Positions 1-8,300 of a stretch of DNA of 64,000 bases are shown in pieces. The stretch covers positions 310,001 to 374,000 of the forward strand of contig WVSM01000003.1 in NCBI GenBank assembly GCA_015689645.1. The letters run 5' to 3'. This DNA comes from Rhodobacterales bacterium HKCCE4037 (GTDB taxonomy: Bacteria; Pseudomonadota; Alphaproteobacteria; Rhodobacterales; Rhodobacteraceae). The position numbers and the translations under genes were made by a program. Position 1 is the stretch's first letter, and the number at the start of each line of letters is the position of its first letter. The notes beneath the pieces are model-generated. The model made no database searches. It was not told the DNA's origin and was given only the letters and a program-made list of their open reading frames with translations.

Positions 1-389
1 GGCGCCTTGGTCGAGATCGTCGGTATCCCCTCGCTCTCGCAGACGGTCGAGACGGGGTTCGTCGTCTCGGGCGTGGAGGCCACCAGCATCAGGTGGATCT
101 CGTCGTCGATGATGAGTTCCTGCGCCACGTCGGCCGCACGGTTCGGGTTTGACTGGCTGTCGCGCACCAGAACCTCGACGTTCAGACCTTGCTCCGCCGC
201 AACGCGGTTGAACATCTCGATGGTAAAGGCGTCAGCTTCGGCGAAGCCCGCCAGCGGTCCGCTTTGTGGGCTTACATACCCGATGCGCACGGTCGTGCCT
301 TGCGCGATTGCCGGCGCGGCCAGGCCGCCCGACGACAGGACGAGGCCACCGGCCGCGCCTGATTTCAGAAGTCGTCTTCTCGTGATCAT
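1..389 (-). CDS. ABC transporter substrate-binding protein, N-terminal part (cut by window edge)
   Basis: Only the first ~129 residues are present; the gene continues beyond position 1. It opens with a twin-arginine-like signal (ITRRRLLKSGAAGG, then an AxA site at APAIAQ) followed by VRIGYVSPQSGPLAGFAEA, the start of the Leu/Ile/Val-type periplasmic binding fold (Peripla_BP_6). It would bind a small solute in the periplasm for an importer. It is the last visible gene of the minus-strand aromatic operon, 29 nt after the maleylacetate reductase stop, so an aromatic or phenolic-acid substrate is a reasonable guess from context only. The ATG at 389 fits the signal peptide exactly. Confidence 0.8.
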   Translation of the reverse strand, partial: MITRRRLLKSGAAGGLVLSSGGLAAPAIAQGTTVRIGYVSPQSGPLAGFAEADAFTIEMFNRVAAEQGLNVEVLVRDSQSNPNRAADVAQELIIDDEIHLMLVASTPETTNPVSTVCESEGIPTISTKA

Positions 390-418
390 GGTCTTGGTCC
401 TCCCTAATTCGTTGAAGT

Positions 419-1483
419 TCAGTCTGGCCGATTGCCCTCCCAGGCGGCCTGAAGCAGCGCCCGGATGTCCTCCTCCTGGAACGGGCGCGGATTTGAATAG
501 CTGTTCTCGAGAGCGATGCCTGCGGCGCGGTCAAGATCGGCCTCGGTGAGGCCAAGATCCGACAGGCGCAACGGCGCGCCGAGATCGCTGGCAAAATCCC
601 ACAGGCCGCCGCCGACGTTTCCGCCGAAAAGCCCCGCGACCGTGTCGAGCCGGTCGGTCGCAGCCGCGTTGAACCCGATGGTGTGGGGCAGCAGGATCGC
701 GTGCGTCTCCGCGTGTGGTGTGCCGAAGCTGCCGCCGAGAACGTGGGCCAGCTTGTGATGCAGAGACATCGTCGTGTAGCCGAGCGCGGCAGAGCAGAGC
801 CACGCACCATAGAGCACCTCGGCCCGCGCCGCCTTGTTCCCCGGTGCCGCCTTGACCGCCGGAAGTCCGTCGCGGATGGCGCGGATGGCATCGCCGGCCA
901 TCAGGCTCGAAATCGGGTTCGCGTCCGGTGCATAGAGTGCTTCGAACGCGTGGGCGATGGCATTGAGCGCCGAGGTCACGGTCATCTGGGCGGGCAGACC
1001 CAAGGTGAGATCGACGTCATAGACCACCGTCTCAGGCCGGATCGACGGGTCGCGCCGCGTTGTCTTGCGGCCCTCCTCGGTCTCTCCGAGGATATCGGTC
1101 ATCTCGGATCCGGCGTAGGTCGTCGGGATCGCGACCTGATCCGCTCCTGTGCGCGTCGCGATGGCCTTGCCAAGGCCGATGGTCGATCCGCCGCCAAGCG
1201 CGACGACGCAGTCCGCGCCCGCCGCCTTATAGGCCGCAACGGCGCGCTCGGTCACGGCCACGGGTGTATGCATCTCGGCCTCGGCGAAGACTCCGACCGA
1301 AAGATCGCCAAGCTGGCCCGACAAGGCCTCGGCATCGCTGACTTGGTGAGGGGTCGACAACACGAGCGCACGACTGCGACCGAGGCGCCGGACTTCTTCC
1401 CCAATTTGGGCGAGCGTTCCGGACCCAAAAACGACGCGGGCCGGAATACCGGGAAAGACAAACTGGTCGGGCATGCTGCTCAT
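419..1483 (-). CDS. maleylacetate reductase (iron-type alcohol dehydrogenase family)
   Basis: A 354-residue protein of the usual length for maleylacetate reductase, which reduces maleylacetate to 3-oxoadipate with NAD(P)H at the end of hydroxyquinol and chlorocatechol pathways. Visible features are the N-terminal FVFPGIPARVVFGSGT opening, the nucleotide-binding GGGSTIGLGKAIA, and the PTTYAGSEMTDILGE signature typical of this branch of Fe-ADHs. The open frame extends upstream, but the ATG at 1483 (MSSMPDQF) gives the family length and overlaps the upstream hydrolase stop by 4 nt (ATGA), indicating translational coupling. Cytoplasmic. Context (hydroxyquinol dioxygenase in the same operon) supports the assignment strongly. 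Confidence 0.92.
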   Translation of the reverse strand: MSSMPDQFVFPGIPARVVFGSGTLAQIGEEVRRLGRSRALVLSTPHQVSDAEALSGQLGDLSVGVFAEAEMHTPVAVTERAVAAYKAAGADCVVALGGGSTIGLGKAIATRTGADQVAIPTTYAGSEMTDILGETEEGRKTTRRDPSIRPETVVYDVDLTLGLPAQMTVTSALNAIAHAFEALYAPDANPISSLMAGDAIRAIRDGLPAVKAAPGNKAARAEVLYGAWLCSAALGYTTMSLHHKLAHVLGGSFGTPHAETHAILLPHTIGFNAAATDRLDTVAGLFGGNVGGGLWDFASDLGAPLRLSDLGLTEADLDRAAGIALENSYSNPRPFQEEDIRALLQAAWEGNRPD

Positions 1484-2124
1484 GCTGCGCCCTCCAAAGG
1501 CACCGCGCCGCCGGATACGGCACGCAAGATCCGCGAAAACTCGGCGCATTCGGCGTCGGACACTTCGTGCGGACGCCCGGGCAGGATATCGGACCGGACC
1601 CGCGCGCCGGCTGCGGCCAGTTCTCCGACGGCTTTCTGGAAGGCCCAGATCGGAATCCACGGGTCTGCGTCACCGCAAGTGGCGTAGATCGGCATTCCGG
1701 ACAGTGGCGCTCTTGCAAGCGTATCGGACGGCGCAGCGACGCGACAGCCGGTCAGCATCGCAGCGGCATCCGCGCGCCCGCCATGCATGAGGTATTCGAT
1801 CGTCATGCAGGCACCCTGCGAGAATCCCGCGACGATGATTGGAACGTCTGGACAGTCGCGCCGCGCGTCCTCGACTGCCCGCCGGACAATGCCAAGGGCT
1901 TCGGCAAGTTGCGTTTCCGTCATCTCGGTCATGTCATCGACGGCTTTCGCGTCGTACCAGCCTTCGCGCGGCGAACGCGGCAGCGCGAAGCGGAGGCCCG
2001 GCGCGTCGAGACGCGGCAGGACAGTCTCCACCATCTCCTCGGGGGATTGCGCCCGCCCGTGAATGAAGACGCAGACCGCCCGCGCGGTGCTGGTACCTGC
2101 CCCGTGATATGCGGTCTGCGTCAT
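1480..2124 (-). CDS. alpha/beta hydrolase, MhqD-like (phospholipase/carboxylesterase family)
   Basis: A 214-residue serine hydrolase. The nucleophile elbow GFSQG places Ser102; Asp154 (GDADPW) and His186 (GRPHEVS) complete the triad. CVFIHGRAQSPEEM near the N-terminus is the oxyanion-hole strand seen in the phospholipase/carboxylesterase group. The gene sits directly behind a PcpA/MhqO-type ring-cleaving dioxygenase (10 nt gap), the same pairing as Bacillus mhqO and mhqD, where the pair protects against hydroquinones and quinones. Substrate unproven; it may hydrolyse a ring-cleavage product or an aryl ester. Coupled to the next gene by a 4-nt overlap. Confidence 0.85.
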   Translation of the reverse strand: MTQTAYHGAGTSTARAVCVFIHGRAQSPEEMVETVLPRLDAPGLRFALPRSPREGWYDAKAVDDMTEMTETQLAEALGIVRRAVEDARRDCPDVPIIVAGFSQGACMTIEYLMHGGRADAAAMLTGCRVAAPSDTLARAPLSGMPIYATCGDADPWIPIWAFQKAVGELAAAGARVRSDILPGRPHEVSDAECAEFSRILRAVSGGAVPLEGAA

Positions 2125-2134
2125 TGCCGGTTCC

Positions 2135-3100
2135 TCAGGCGTCCTGGAAGCTCGCAGGTTCCAGCCCCGCGATCAGTTCGTCCTTGCGGTCCTCGAACCA
2201 CGGCGGAAAGACGAGGGTCGAGCCGATGGCATCGGCCGGTTCGTCCTTGGCCCAACCCTCGGGCACCGTCCAGGCAAGCTCGAACAGGGCACCGCCGGGC
2301 GACCGGACGTAGCAGGACTTGAAATACATGCGATCCTTCTGTTCGGAGATGTCGGTGAACCCGAGCCCCTCGATATGGGCGCGCAGTTTCAGCTGGCTCT
2401 CCTCGTCGCCGGTATTCAGCGCGAAGTGATGGATGGTGCCGCCCGAAAGCGTCCAGGTCCCCTGCGGCTCGTCGCGGATTTCGGTGACTTCCACCACGCT
2501 GGAGGGGCCGTTCGGGTTCGGCACCTCGTAGGCCATGCCGTTTTCATCGTCCGCCATCTTTTTCAGGGGCAAGGCGATGGTCAGGAAATCGTCCATCGCG
2601 TTACGGTCCGTCACCGCCACGACGCCGCCATAGATGCCCTTGATCCCATGTTCTTCTGAGATCCCCTGCTCCTCGTTGGCGATCGGTGTGCGGTTGTCGC
2701 CGGGATTTTCGACCAATTGCAATTCGATGCCCGATGGGTGGCGAAACTCCACCCGGTCGAGCCCGAAGCGATTGCCCTTCGTCGCCTCGATTCCGCGTTC
2801 ATTCAGGCGGTTGACCCAGAAATCAGCCGCGCCCACGGGGATCGCCTGCTGCACGACCTTGGACTGGTTCGTGCCGCGGCGGCCATAGACGCCCGGTTTG
2901 CGGAACGGGAAAGTCGTGATGATCGTGGACTCGTCCCCATTCCTGGAGCCGTAATAAAGGTGGTAGACCGGTATGACCCCATCAAAGAGGACCGTGCGCT
3001 TCACCGAGTAAAGCCCGAGATCCTTGGTGAAGAAATCGTAATCCTCCTGGGCACCGTCGGTGCTCATGGTCAGGTGGTGGTAGCCGCTGATCGCTGACAT
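2135..3100 (-). CDS. VOC-family ring-cleaving dioxygenase (MhqO/PcpA/LinE-like)
   Basis: 321 residues with two vicinal-oxygen-chelate (glyoxalase) modules. The predicted metal ligands are His9 (GYHHLT), His225 (TIHHFALNT) and Glu274 (GGALFELAWT); spacing matches His11/His227/Glu276 of PcpA. PcpA and LinE open hydroquinones between a hydroxylated and an adjacent carbon, giving maleylacetate-type products, which fits the reductase encoded downstream. The open frame runs further upstream, but the ATG at 3100 (MSAISGYHHL) is preceded by AAGGGAGAAAACC, a good ribosome-binding site. Likely hydroquinone or methylhydroquinone dioxygenase; the exact substrate cannot be read from sequence. Confidence 0.9.
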   Translation of the reverse strand: MSAISGYHHLTMSTDGAQEDYDFFTKDLGLYSVKRTVLFDGVIPVYHLYYGSRNGDESTIITTFPFRKPGVYGRRGTNQSKVVQQAIPVGAADFWVNRLNERGIEATKGNRFGLDRVEFRHPSGIELQLVENPGDNRTPIANEEQGISEEHGIKGIYGGVVAVTDRNAMDDFLTIALPLKKMADDENGMAYEVPNPNGPSSVVEVTEIRDEPQGTWTLSGGTIHHFALNTGDEESQLKLRAHIEGLGFTDISEQKDRMYFKSCYVRSPGGALFELAWTVPEGWAKDEPADAIGSTLVFPPWFEDRKDELIAGLEPASFQDA

Positions 3101-3123
3101 GGTTTTCTCCCTTTCTTCTCTGG

Positions 3124-3993
3124 TCACGTATCCTCGTATCCGGGATGCGCCCGGGCGAGGATGAAACGATGGCTGGTCTCGTATCCGCCTGCGCCACAAG
3201 GGTCGAACCGGATGACGAGGGCGGGATCGACAGCGAACAGGGGATCGGCATCAAGCGCCGGATCCTCGCTGTCGAAGAGATGGGTCGTAAGCGTTTCGAA
3301 GCCCGCGGCGGAAATCCGGAAGTGGAGATGCGCCGGGCGGTTCGGGCTGAGACCGAGGCGCTTCATAAGCTCGCCGACCGGACCGTCACTCGGGATCGCA
3401 TAGCCCTTGGGCCGCACCGTCCGCACGATGACCCGCCCGTCATCGCCGCTGCGGAATCTGCCGCGCAGGTTGCCGTCGGGTTGGAGGTCGGGTGCCTGGT
3501 TCTCGTAAACGCCATCCGCGTTGGCCTGCCACACCTCGATCAGGGCATCCGCGACCGGGTCCCCGTCGAGATCGGAGATCTGAAGTGTCAGGACAAGCGG
3601 CTCGCCTATTCCGTCGATCGAGATACTTTCGCCATCCCTCCGGGCCGGCGCTTCCGTCCGGTAGAACGGGCCCGCGATGGTGTTGGGTGTCGCACCCGGG
3701 GGTCTGCGCGTGACCTGTTGCTCGACAAGGCTCGTGATGCCGAGCGTGTCCGCCAGCAAAACCCATTCCGAGCGCCGGGCATCAGAGGCGTGCCCGACCT
3801 CGGTCGCGAACCGAATGAGCGCGCGAAGATCGGCACGGTCGACGCGCTCTTCCTCGACAAGTTTCGCAATAGCGGAAACGAGCCTGCTCATCCGCGCAGC
3901 CAAGTGACGGTCCGGTGCGCTTCGCAAGCGATCCTCGAACTGCTTGGCGATCCGCCGTGACGGTGTCTGGGGGATTCCCACGTTCATCGACAT
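3124..3993 (-). CDS. hydroxyquinol 1,2-dioxygenase (intradiol ring cleavage)
   Basis: 289 residues, usual for catechol/hydroxyquinol dioxygenases. The N-terminal helical dimerisation domain (about residues 10-95) precedes the beta-sandwich catalytic domain. Fe(III) ligands read as Tyr163 (GVYENQ), Tyr198 (KGYAIP), His222 and His224 (RPAHLHFRIS), almost identical in position to hydroxyquinol 1,2-dioxygenase ligands (164/197/221/223). It would open hydroxyquinol to maleylacetate, which the reductase at 419-1483 converts to 3-oxoadipate. It is the promoter-proximal gene of the operon, divergent from the LysR regulator. An in-frame ATG six nt downstream (3987) is an alternative start. Confidence 0.92.
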   Translation of the reverse strand: MSMNVGIPQTPSRRIAKQFEDRLRSAPDRHLAARMSRLVSAIAKLVEEERVDRADLRALIRFATEVGHASDARRSEWVLLADTLGITSLVEQQVTRRPPGATPNTIAGPFYRTEAPARRDGESISIDGIGEPLVLTLQISDLDGDPVADALIEVWQANADGVYENQAPDLQPDGNLRGRFRSGDDGRVIVRTVRPKGYAIPSDGPVGELMKRLGLSPNRPAHLHFRISAAGFETLTTHLFDSEDPALDADPLFAVDPALVIRFDPCGAGGYETSHRFILARAHPGYEDT

Positions 3994-4057
3994 CCTCTTC
4001 CCTCGCCCCGACGATACGCAGCAGAAGAGCCTTGTGCATTCTAATGCTCTCGATCAA

Positions 4058-4074
4058 CATAACGATCTGTTATG
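4058..4074. promoter_or_regulatory. LysR-type dyad CATAAC-N5-GTTATG overlapping the regulator start codon
   Basis: A perfect inverted repeat CATAAC-gatct-GTTATG whose right arm contains the ATG of the LysR gene at 4072. It includes the T-N11-A core expected of LysR-type regulator boxes and lies in the 78-nt divergent spacer, about 65 nt upstream of the dioxygenase start. Position suggests autorepression of the regulator together with control of the ring-cleavage operon. That role is inferred from position and symmetry. Confidence 0.6.
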
Positions 4075-5046
4075 AAGATCGACGAAAAACACCTCGCACA
4101 GCTATCTGCGGTTGTAGAGACGGGCAGCATCACGGAGGCGGCACGGCTCATGGGCCTGTCCCAACCGGCCGTTTCGCGCACGCTTTCCATGCTGGAGAAG
4201 CGCCTTGGCGAAGCCCTGTTCGAGCCGGGGCGCAGGCCGCTCAGACCAACGATCATCGGCCAGCAACTTGCCGAACACGGCCGGGTCATCTTCGAGGCCT
4301 CGCAGAAGGCATCGGAAACCGTCCGAAGCTTCCGCGCAGGATCCGTCGGCACCGTCCGGATCGCGGGCGTTCCGTTCTTCATGGACGCCTTCATCAGCCG
4401 CATGATCGGCGAGTTCCAGATCAAGCAGCCGGATATTCGTGTCGATCAGTCCTATGGCAACCTGCCCGAACTGGAGAGTGGAGTCGCGTCGAACCGTCTC
4501 GATCTCGCGATTACGCCGCTCGGGCTTGTCGACGCTGCGCGCGGCTTCACTTTCACGCCCATTCTGCCTGGCCGAAACATCGTGGCCTGCCGCATCGGGC
4601 ATCCCCTGCTGCGCAAACGGCGGCTCACGACGAAGGACCTGGTCGATTATCCATGGATCGCGCCGCTGCCCGGGTCGCCGCTGCTCGCTGACCTGCACGC
4701 GATCCTGCTGTCGATCGGCATGTCCGAAATCAACGTGCGCTACTCCGGCGGGTCGCTCCTGTCGGTTCTGAACTACCTCGAAGAAACTGACGCGCTGACG
4801 GTTCTGCCCCATTCCGTGGTTTTCGCCCATCGCAAGGACCGCCAGGTGACTGTGCTGCCCGTCGAGATTCCCCAACCGGCCCGAACGCTCGGGATCCTGC
4901 GACTGGCCGACGGAGCCCGTCTGCCAGCCGTCGAGCGCTTGGCCCAGCACATCACGACGCGGTTCGACGACTTGCGCCAATTGATCACCAGGCATGAGAA
5001 CTCGATCGTGTGGGGCATGGGCGAAGATCGCGATCCCTCCCGGTAA
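4072..5046 (+). CDS. LysR-family transcriptional regulator, probable regulator of the aromatic operon
   Basis: 324 residues. The winged HTH spans about residues 5-65 (LAQLSAVVETGSITEAARL, then GLSQPAVSRTLSMLEKRLG), followed by a LysR substrate-binding domain (TVRIAGVPFFMDAFISRM onward) that would sense an aromatic pathway compound. It is transcribed away from the hydroxyquinol operon with a 78-nt spacer, the classic LysR arrangement. No Shine-Dalgarno sequence is visible before the ATG; the upstream bases are instead half of a dyad, so translation may be leaderless or repressed by the protein itself. HTH placement supports the start at 4072. Confidence 0.92.
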   Translation: MKIDEKHLAQLSAVVETGSITEAARLMGLSQPAVSRTLSMLEKRLGEALFEPGRRPLRPTIIGQQLAEHGRVIFEASQKASETVRSFRAGSVGTVRIAGVPFFMDAFISRMIGEFQIKQPDIRVDQSYGNLPELESGVASNRLDLAITPLGLVDAARGFTFTPILPGRNIVACRIGHPLLRKRRLTTKDLVDYPWIAPLPGSPLLADLHAILLSIGMSEINVRYSGGSLLSVLNYLEETDALTVLPHSVVFAHRKDRQVTVLPVEIPQPARTLGILRLADGARLPAVERLAQHITTRFDDLRQLITRHENSIVWGMGEDRDPSR

Positions 5047-5387
5047 ACCTGTGTCCGAGACGGCAACGTGCTGAGAACCGGCGAGGTCCGGACAGGAAAC
5101 GGCCAAGTTGAGGCTGTGTCCGGGTCGGACGTGTTAGAAAACTCATCGCTGATCATCCGTGCAGGCCCATTGCCCATCAAGGGTGAGTCACATTCCCTGT
5201 CCCGGCGGCAGGGGACATGACCAAAGCCAATGACCTGCTGGCTCGGACAGCTGTCTGGCCTGCAGTTCTTTAGCCACATAATCGTCAATTTTGATCGAAT
5301 ACGCGCCCTATTCCCGTCACGACGGTCTGTTCTAAGCGCCGAGATAACCAGTACCGGTCTCCAAACTGGACCGAAGCGAGCAGTGAT
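5047..5387. other. 341-nt intergenic region upstream of the RTX gene
   Basis: No convincing gene. It should hold the LysR terminator and the promoter of the large RTX gene. Short dyads are present (for example TGTCCC...GGGACA around 5199-5218), but none is clearly a terminator. A weak purine-rich GAAGCGAG precedes the RTX start. Confidence 0.4.
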
Positions 5388-8300
5388 ATGGCAACGATCA
5401 ACGGCAATTCGTCCGACAACAATCTGACGGGCACAGGCAGCGCCGATAGCATTACAGGTTTTTCGGGCGACGACACCATCACCGGTGGCAGTGGCGACGA
5501 TATCATCAATGGCGGCGGCGGCGGGGTCGGTCCGACGCCGCTAGACCTGAACTGGACGGCCCAGGGCGGCAACGGCACCAACATTGCCGGAGGCTTCACT
5601 CAGAATACTGGCGGCATCAATGTCGCGGTCAGCTTCGCCAATGATGGCGCGGGCAGCGGCGCGTCGGTCTCGACGGCGAATACATATGTCGCGGGAGGCG
5701 AGACCTATAGTGCCAATTCCAGTCTCTTGCTTGAAGGCAATGGCGGCGCCGATGCCTGGACAGTCGAACTGGACTTCTCCGCCGTCTCGGGCTCGGGCTT
5801 CGCGAACGAGGTCGAGAATGTGTCGTTCCGCCTGCAGGATATCGACACCAGCGGATGGCGCGACATTGTAACGGTCTATGCCTACGACGCAGACGACAAC
5901 CTGATCCCGGTCGTTCTGACACCGGCCGGCGCGGATACCGTTAGCGGCAATACTGTTACGGCCGGAGCGGGCAACACCGCGGCCAACGATCCCCAGGGCT
6001 CGGTCCTGATCGAAGTCGCCGGCCCTGTCTCGCGCATCGAGATCATCTACGAGAACGGTGGCACGGCCGGGCAGCTTGCCCTCGTCAGTGACGTACAGTT
6101 CGACGCCATCCCGAGCGACGATGACGTTCTTTACGGCAACGCCGGGAACGACACGCTGATCGGCGGCGAGGGCAACGACTTTCTGGACGGTGGCACCGAG
6201 AACGACATCCTCGATGGCGGAAGCGGCGATGATACGTTGCTGGGTGGCGGCGGCGCAGACACGCTCGCCGGTGGCGACGGTAACGACAGCCTGGCAGGCG
6301 GCGGCGGAGCAGATGTCCTGCTCGGCGGTGCCGGTAACGACACGCTCGACGGCGGCAACGGCAACGACACGATCTACGCCAATGGCGGCGACGTCGTCTT
6401 CGGCGGCGAGGGCGGCACCGATACGGGCGACCGCCTTGTCGTCGAGAACGTGACCGAAATTCTGTTCGACACGCTCAACAGCGAGAACGGCACGGTGGTC
6501 TTCGATGACGGATCCACCGCGACCTTCACGGGAATTGAAGAGCTCTACGTCAATGGCGGGCCGGACGGGATTGTCGCGGGCACGGCCGGGGACGACGTGA
6601 TCGACGGCTCCTACGTCGATGAAAACCTCGAAATGGTCGACAACGGCGACGGAACCCTCGGAACCACCGGCGATCAGGACCACATCCAGGCAGGCACCGG
6701 CAGCGATACCGTCTACGCGGGCGAAGGCGACGACAGCGTGGTCGGCGGCCCGGATACGGTAGGCCCCGGAAGCGTCGAAAACCTGAGCTGGGTCGCGCAA
6801 GGCGGGAACGGGACGAACCTGTCCGGCGGCTTCACGCAGGATACCGGCCTTGCCAACATCACCGTCTCGATCATCAACGATGGCGCGATGAACCAATCGG
6901 CCGTCACCACGGCAACCCAGTACACTGCCGGGGGTGGAGAGCCCTTTTCGACGACCTCGGGCCTGATCGTCGGCGGCAACGGGGGGCCGGACACGGCCAC
7001 GATCCTGTTCGAGAGCGACGCGCAACTCACCAATGTGTCGTTCCGCCTGAACGACGTAGACACTGGCGGCTGGCAGGATGTCATCACGGTCAACGCCTAC
7101 GATTACAATGGCAACCCGGTGGCCGTCACCCTGACGGCTGCGGGCGACGACACCATCTCGGGCCAGACCGTGACCGGCGGCGGCGTCAACGATTCCGCCA
7201 GCGGGTTCAACGGCTCGGTTCTGGTCGAAATCGCGGGCCCCGTGGCGTCGTTCGAAGTCATCTACGAGAACGCGGACACGAGCGGTCAGGTCGTCTACCT
7301 CACGGATGTCCATTTCACGGCCAACGAATACGACAACGATGTGATCCACGGCGACCAGGGCGATGACACGCTGGAGGGGGGCGCGGGCGACGATGTGCTC
7401 TTCGGCGACAAATTGGCGGTCGATCCTTCGACGATCCCCTCCGGCACCGGTGGCACGGCGACTTCGGTCACATTCCAGAACGACAGCCCCTACGCGGTGG
7501 AACTGGCTCAGATCGACGCGACGGGCGCGGTCGTTCCGGTCATCACGATCCCGGCGGGCGGCGACTTCACCGCGCCCTCGACCACGCAGACCAACTGGGT
7601 GCTGCGCGATCCATCGACCGGCGACATCCTGCAGGTCTACGAGGCCCCGGCGGACGGCTCCACCCAGGTCTTCGACAGCGCGGGTGCGGACAGCCTCGAC
7701 GGCGGGTCGGGCAACGACACGCTGTCGGGTGATTTCGGCAACGACACGCTGGTGGGCGGTACCGGCGACGACAGCCTTTCGGGCGGCGGCGGCGAGGATC
7801 TGTTCCAGTTCGACGACGGGTTCGGCACCGACACCGTGGACGGCGGCGAGGACGGAAGCGACTTCGACACGCTCGATTTCAGCCAGATGTCGACCGGTAT
7901 CAACGCCGTTTTCGACGGCGACGAGCAAGGCGACGCCGCCGACACCGGCTCTGCGGATTCGGTCGAGTTCACGAATATCGAGCAGGTCACCGGCACGGCC
8001 CAGAACGACACGATTGATGCCGGCGCATCGGGTGCCGATCAGACACTTGTCGGTGGCGGTGGGGCTGACAGCATCACGGGCGGGTCTGGCAACGATACGC
8101 TCTACGGCGACAGCGGCGATGGCAGCGAGCCCAACGGCACGCTGATCTACGAGGATAATTTCGACGGCGGTGCATCCGGGTGGACGCCTGCCACAAGCGA
8201 GACCGGCTCGCCCTATTACGGCACGATCCTAGGCCGCGTACAGGGCACGACCGACGCGAACGATATCGAGCTGAGCCGGACCTTCGACCTCGACAACACT

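Noticed and set aside
683-1687. Long plus-strand open frame opposite maleylacetate reductase
   Set aside because: Antisense shadow of a well-supported gene; Arg/Gly-rich low-complexity translation with no domain features.
5541-7928. 795-codon minus-strand open frame opposite the RTX gene
   Set aside because: Produced by the regular GGxGxDxxx repeat codons on the other strand; no start context or recognisable domain.
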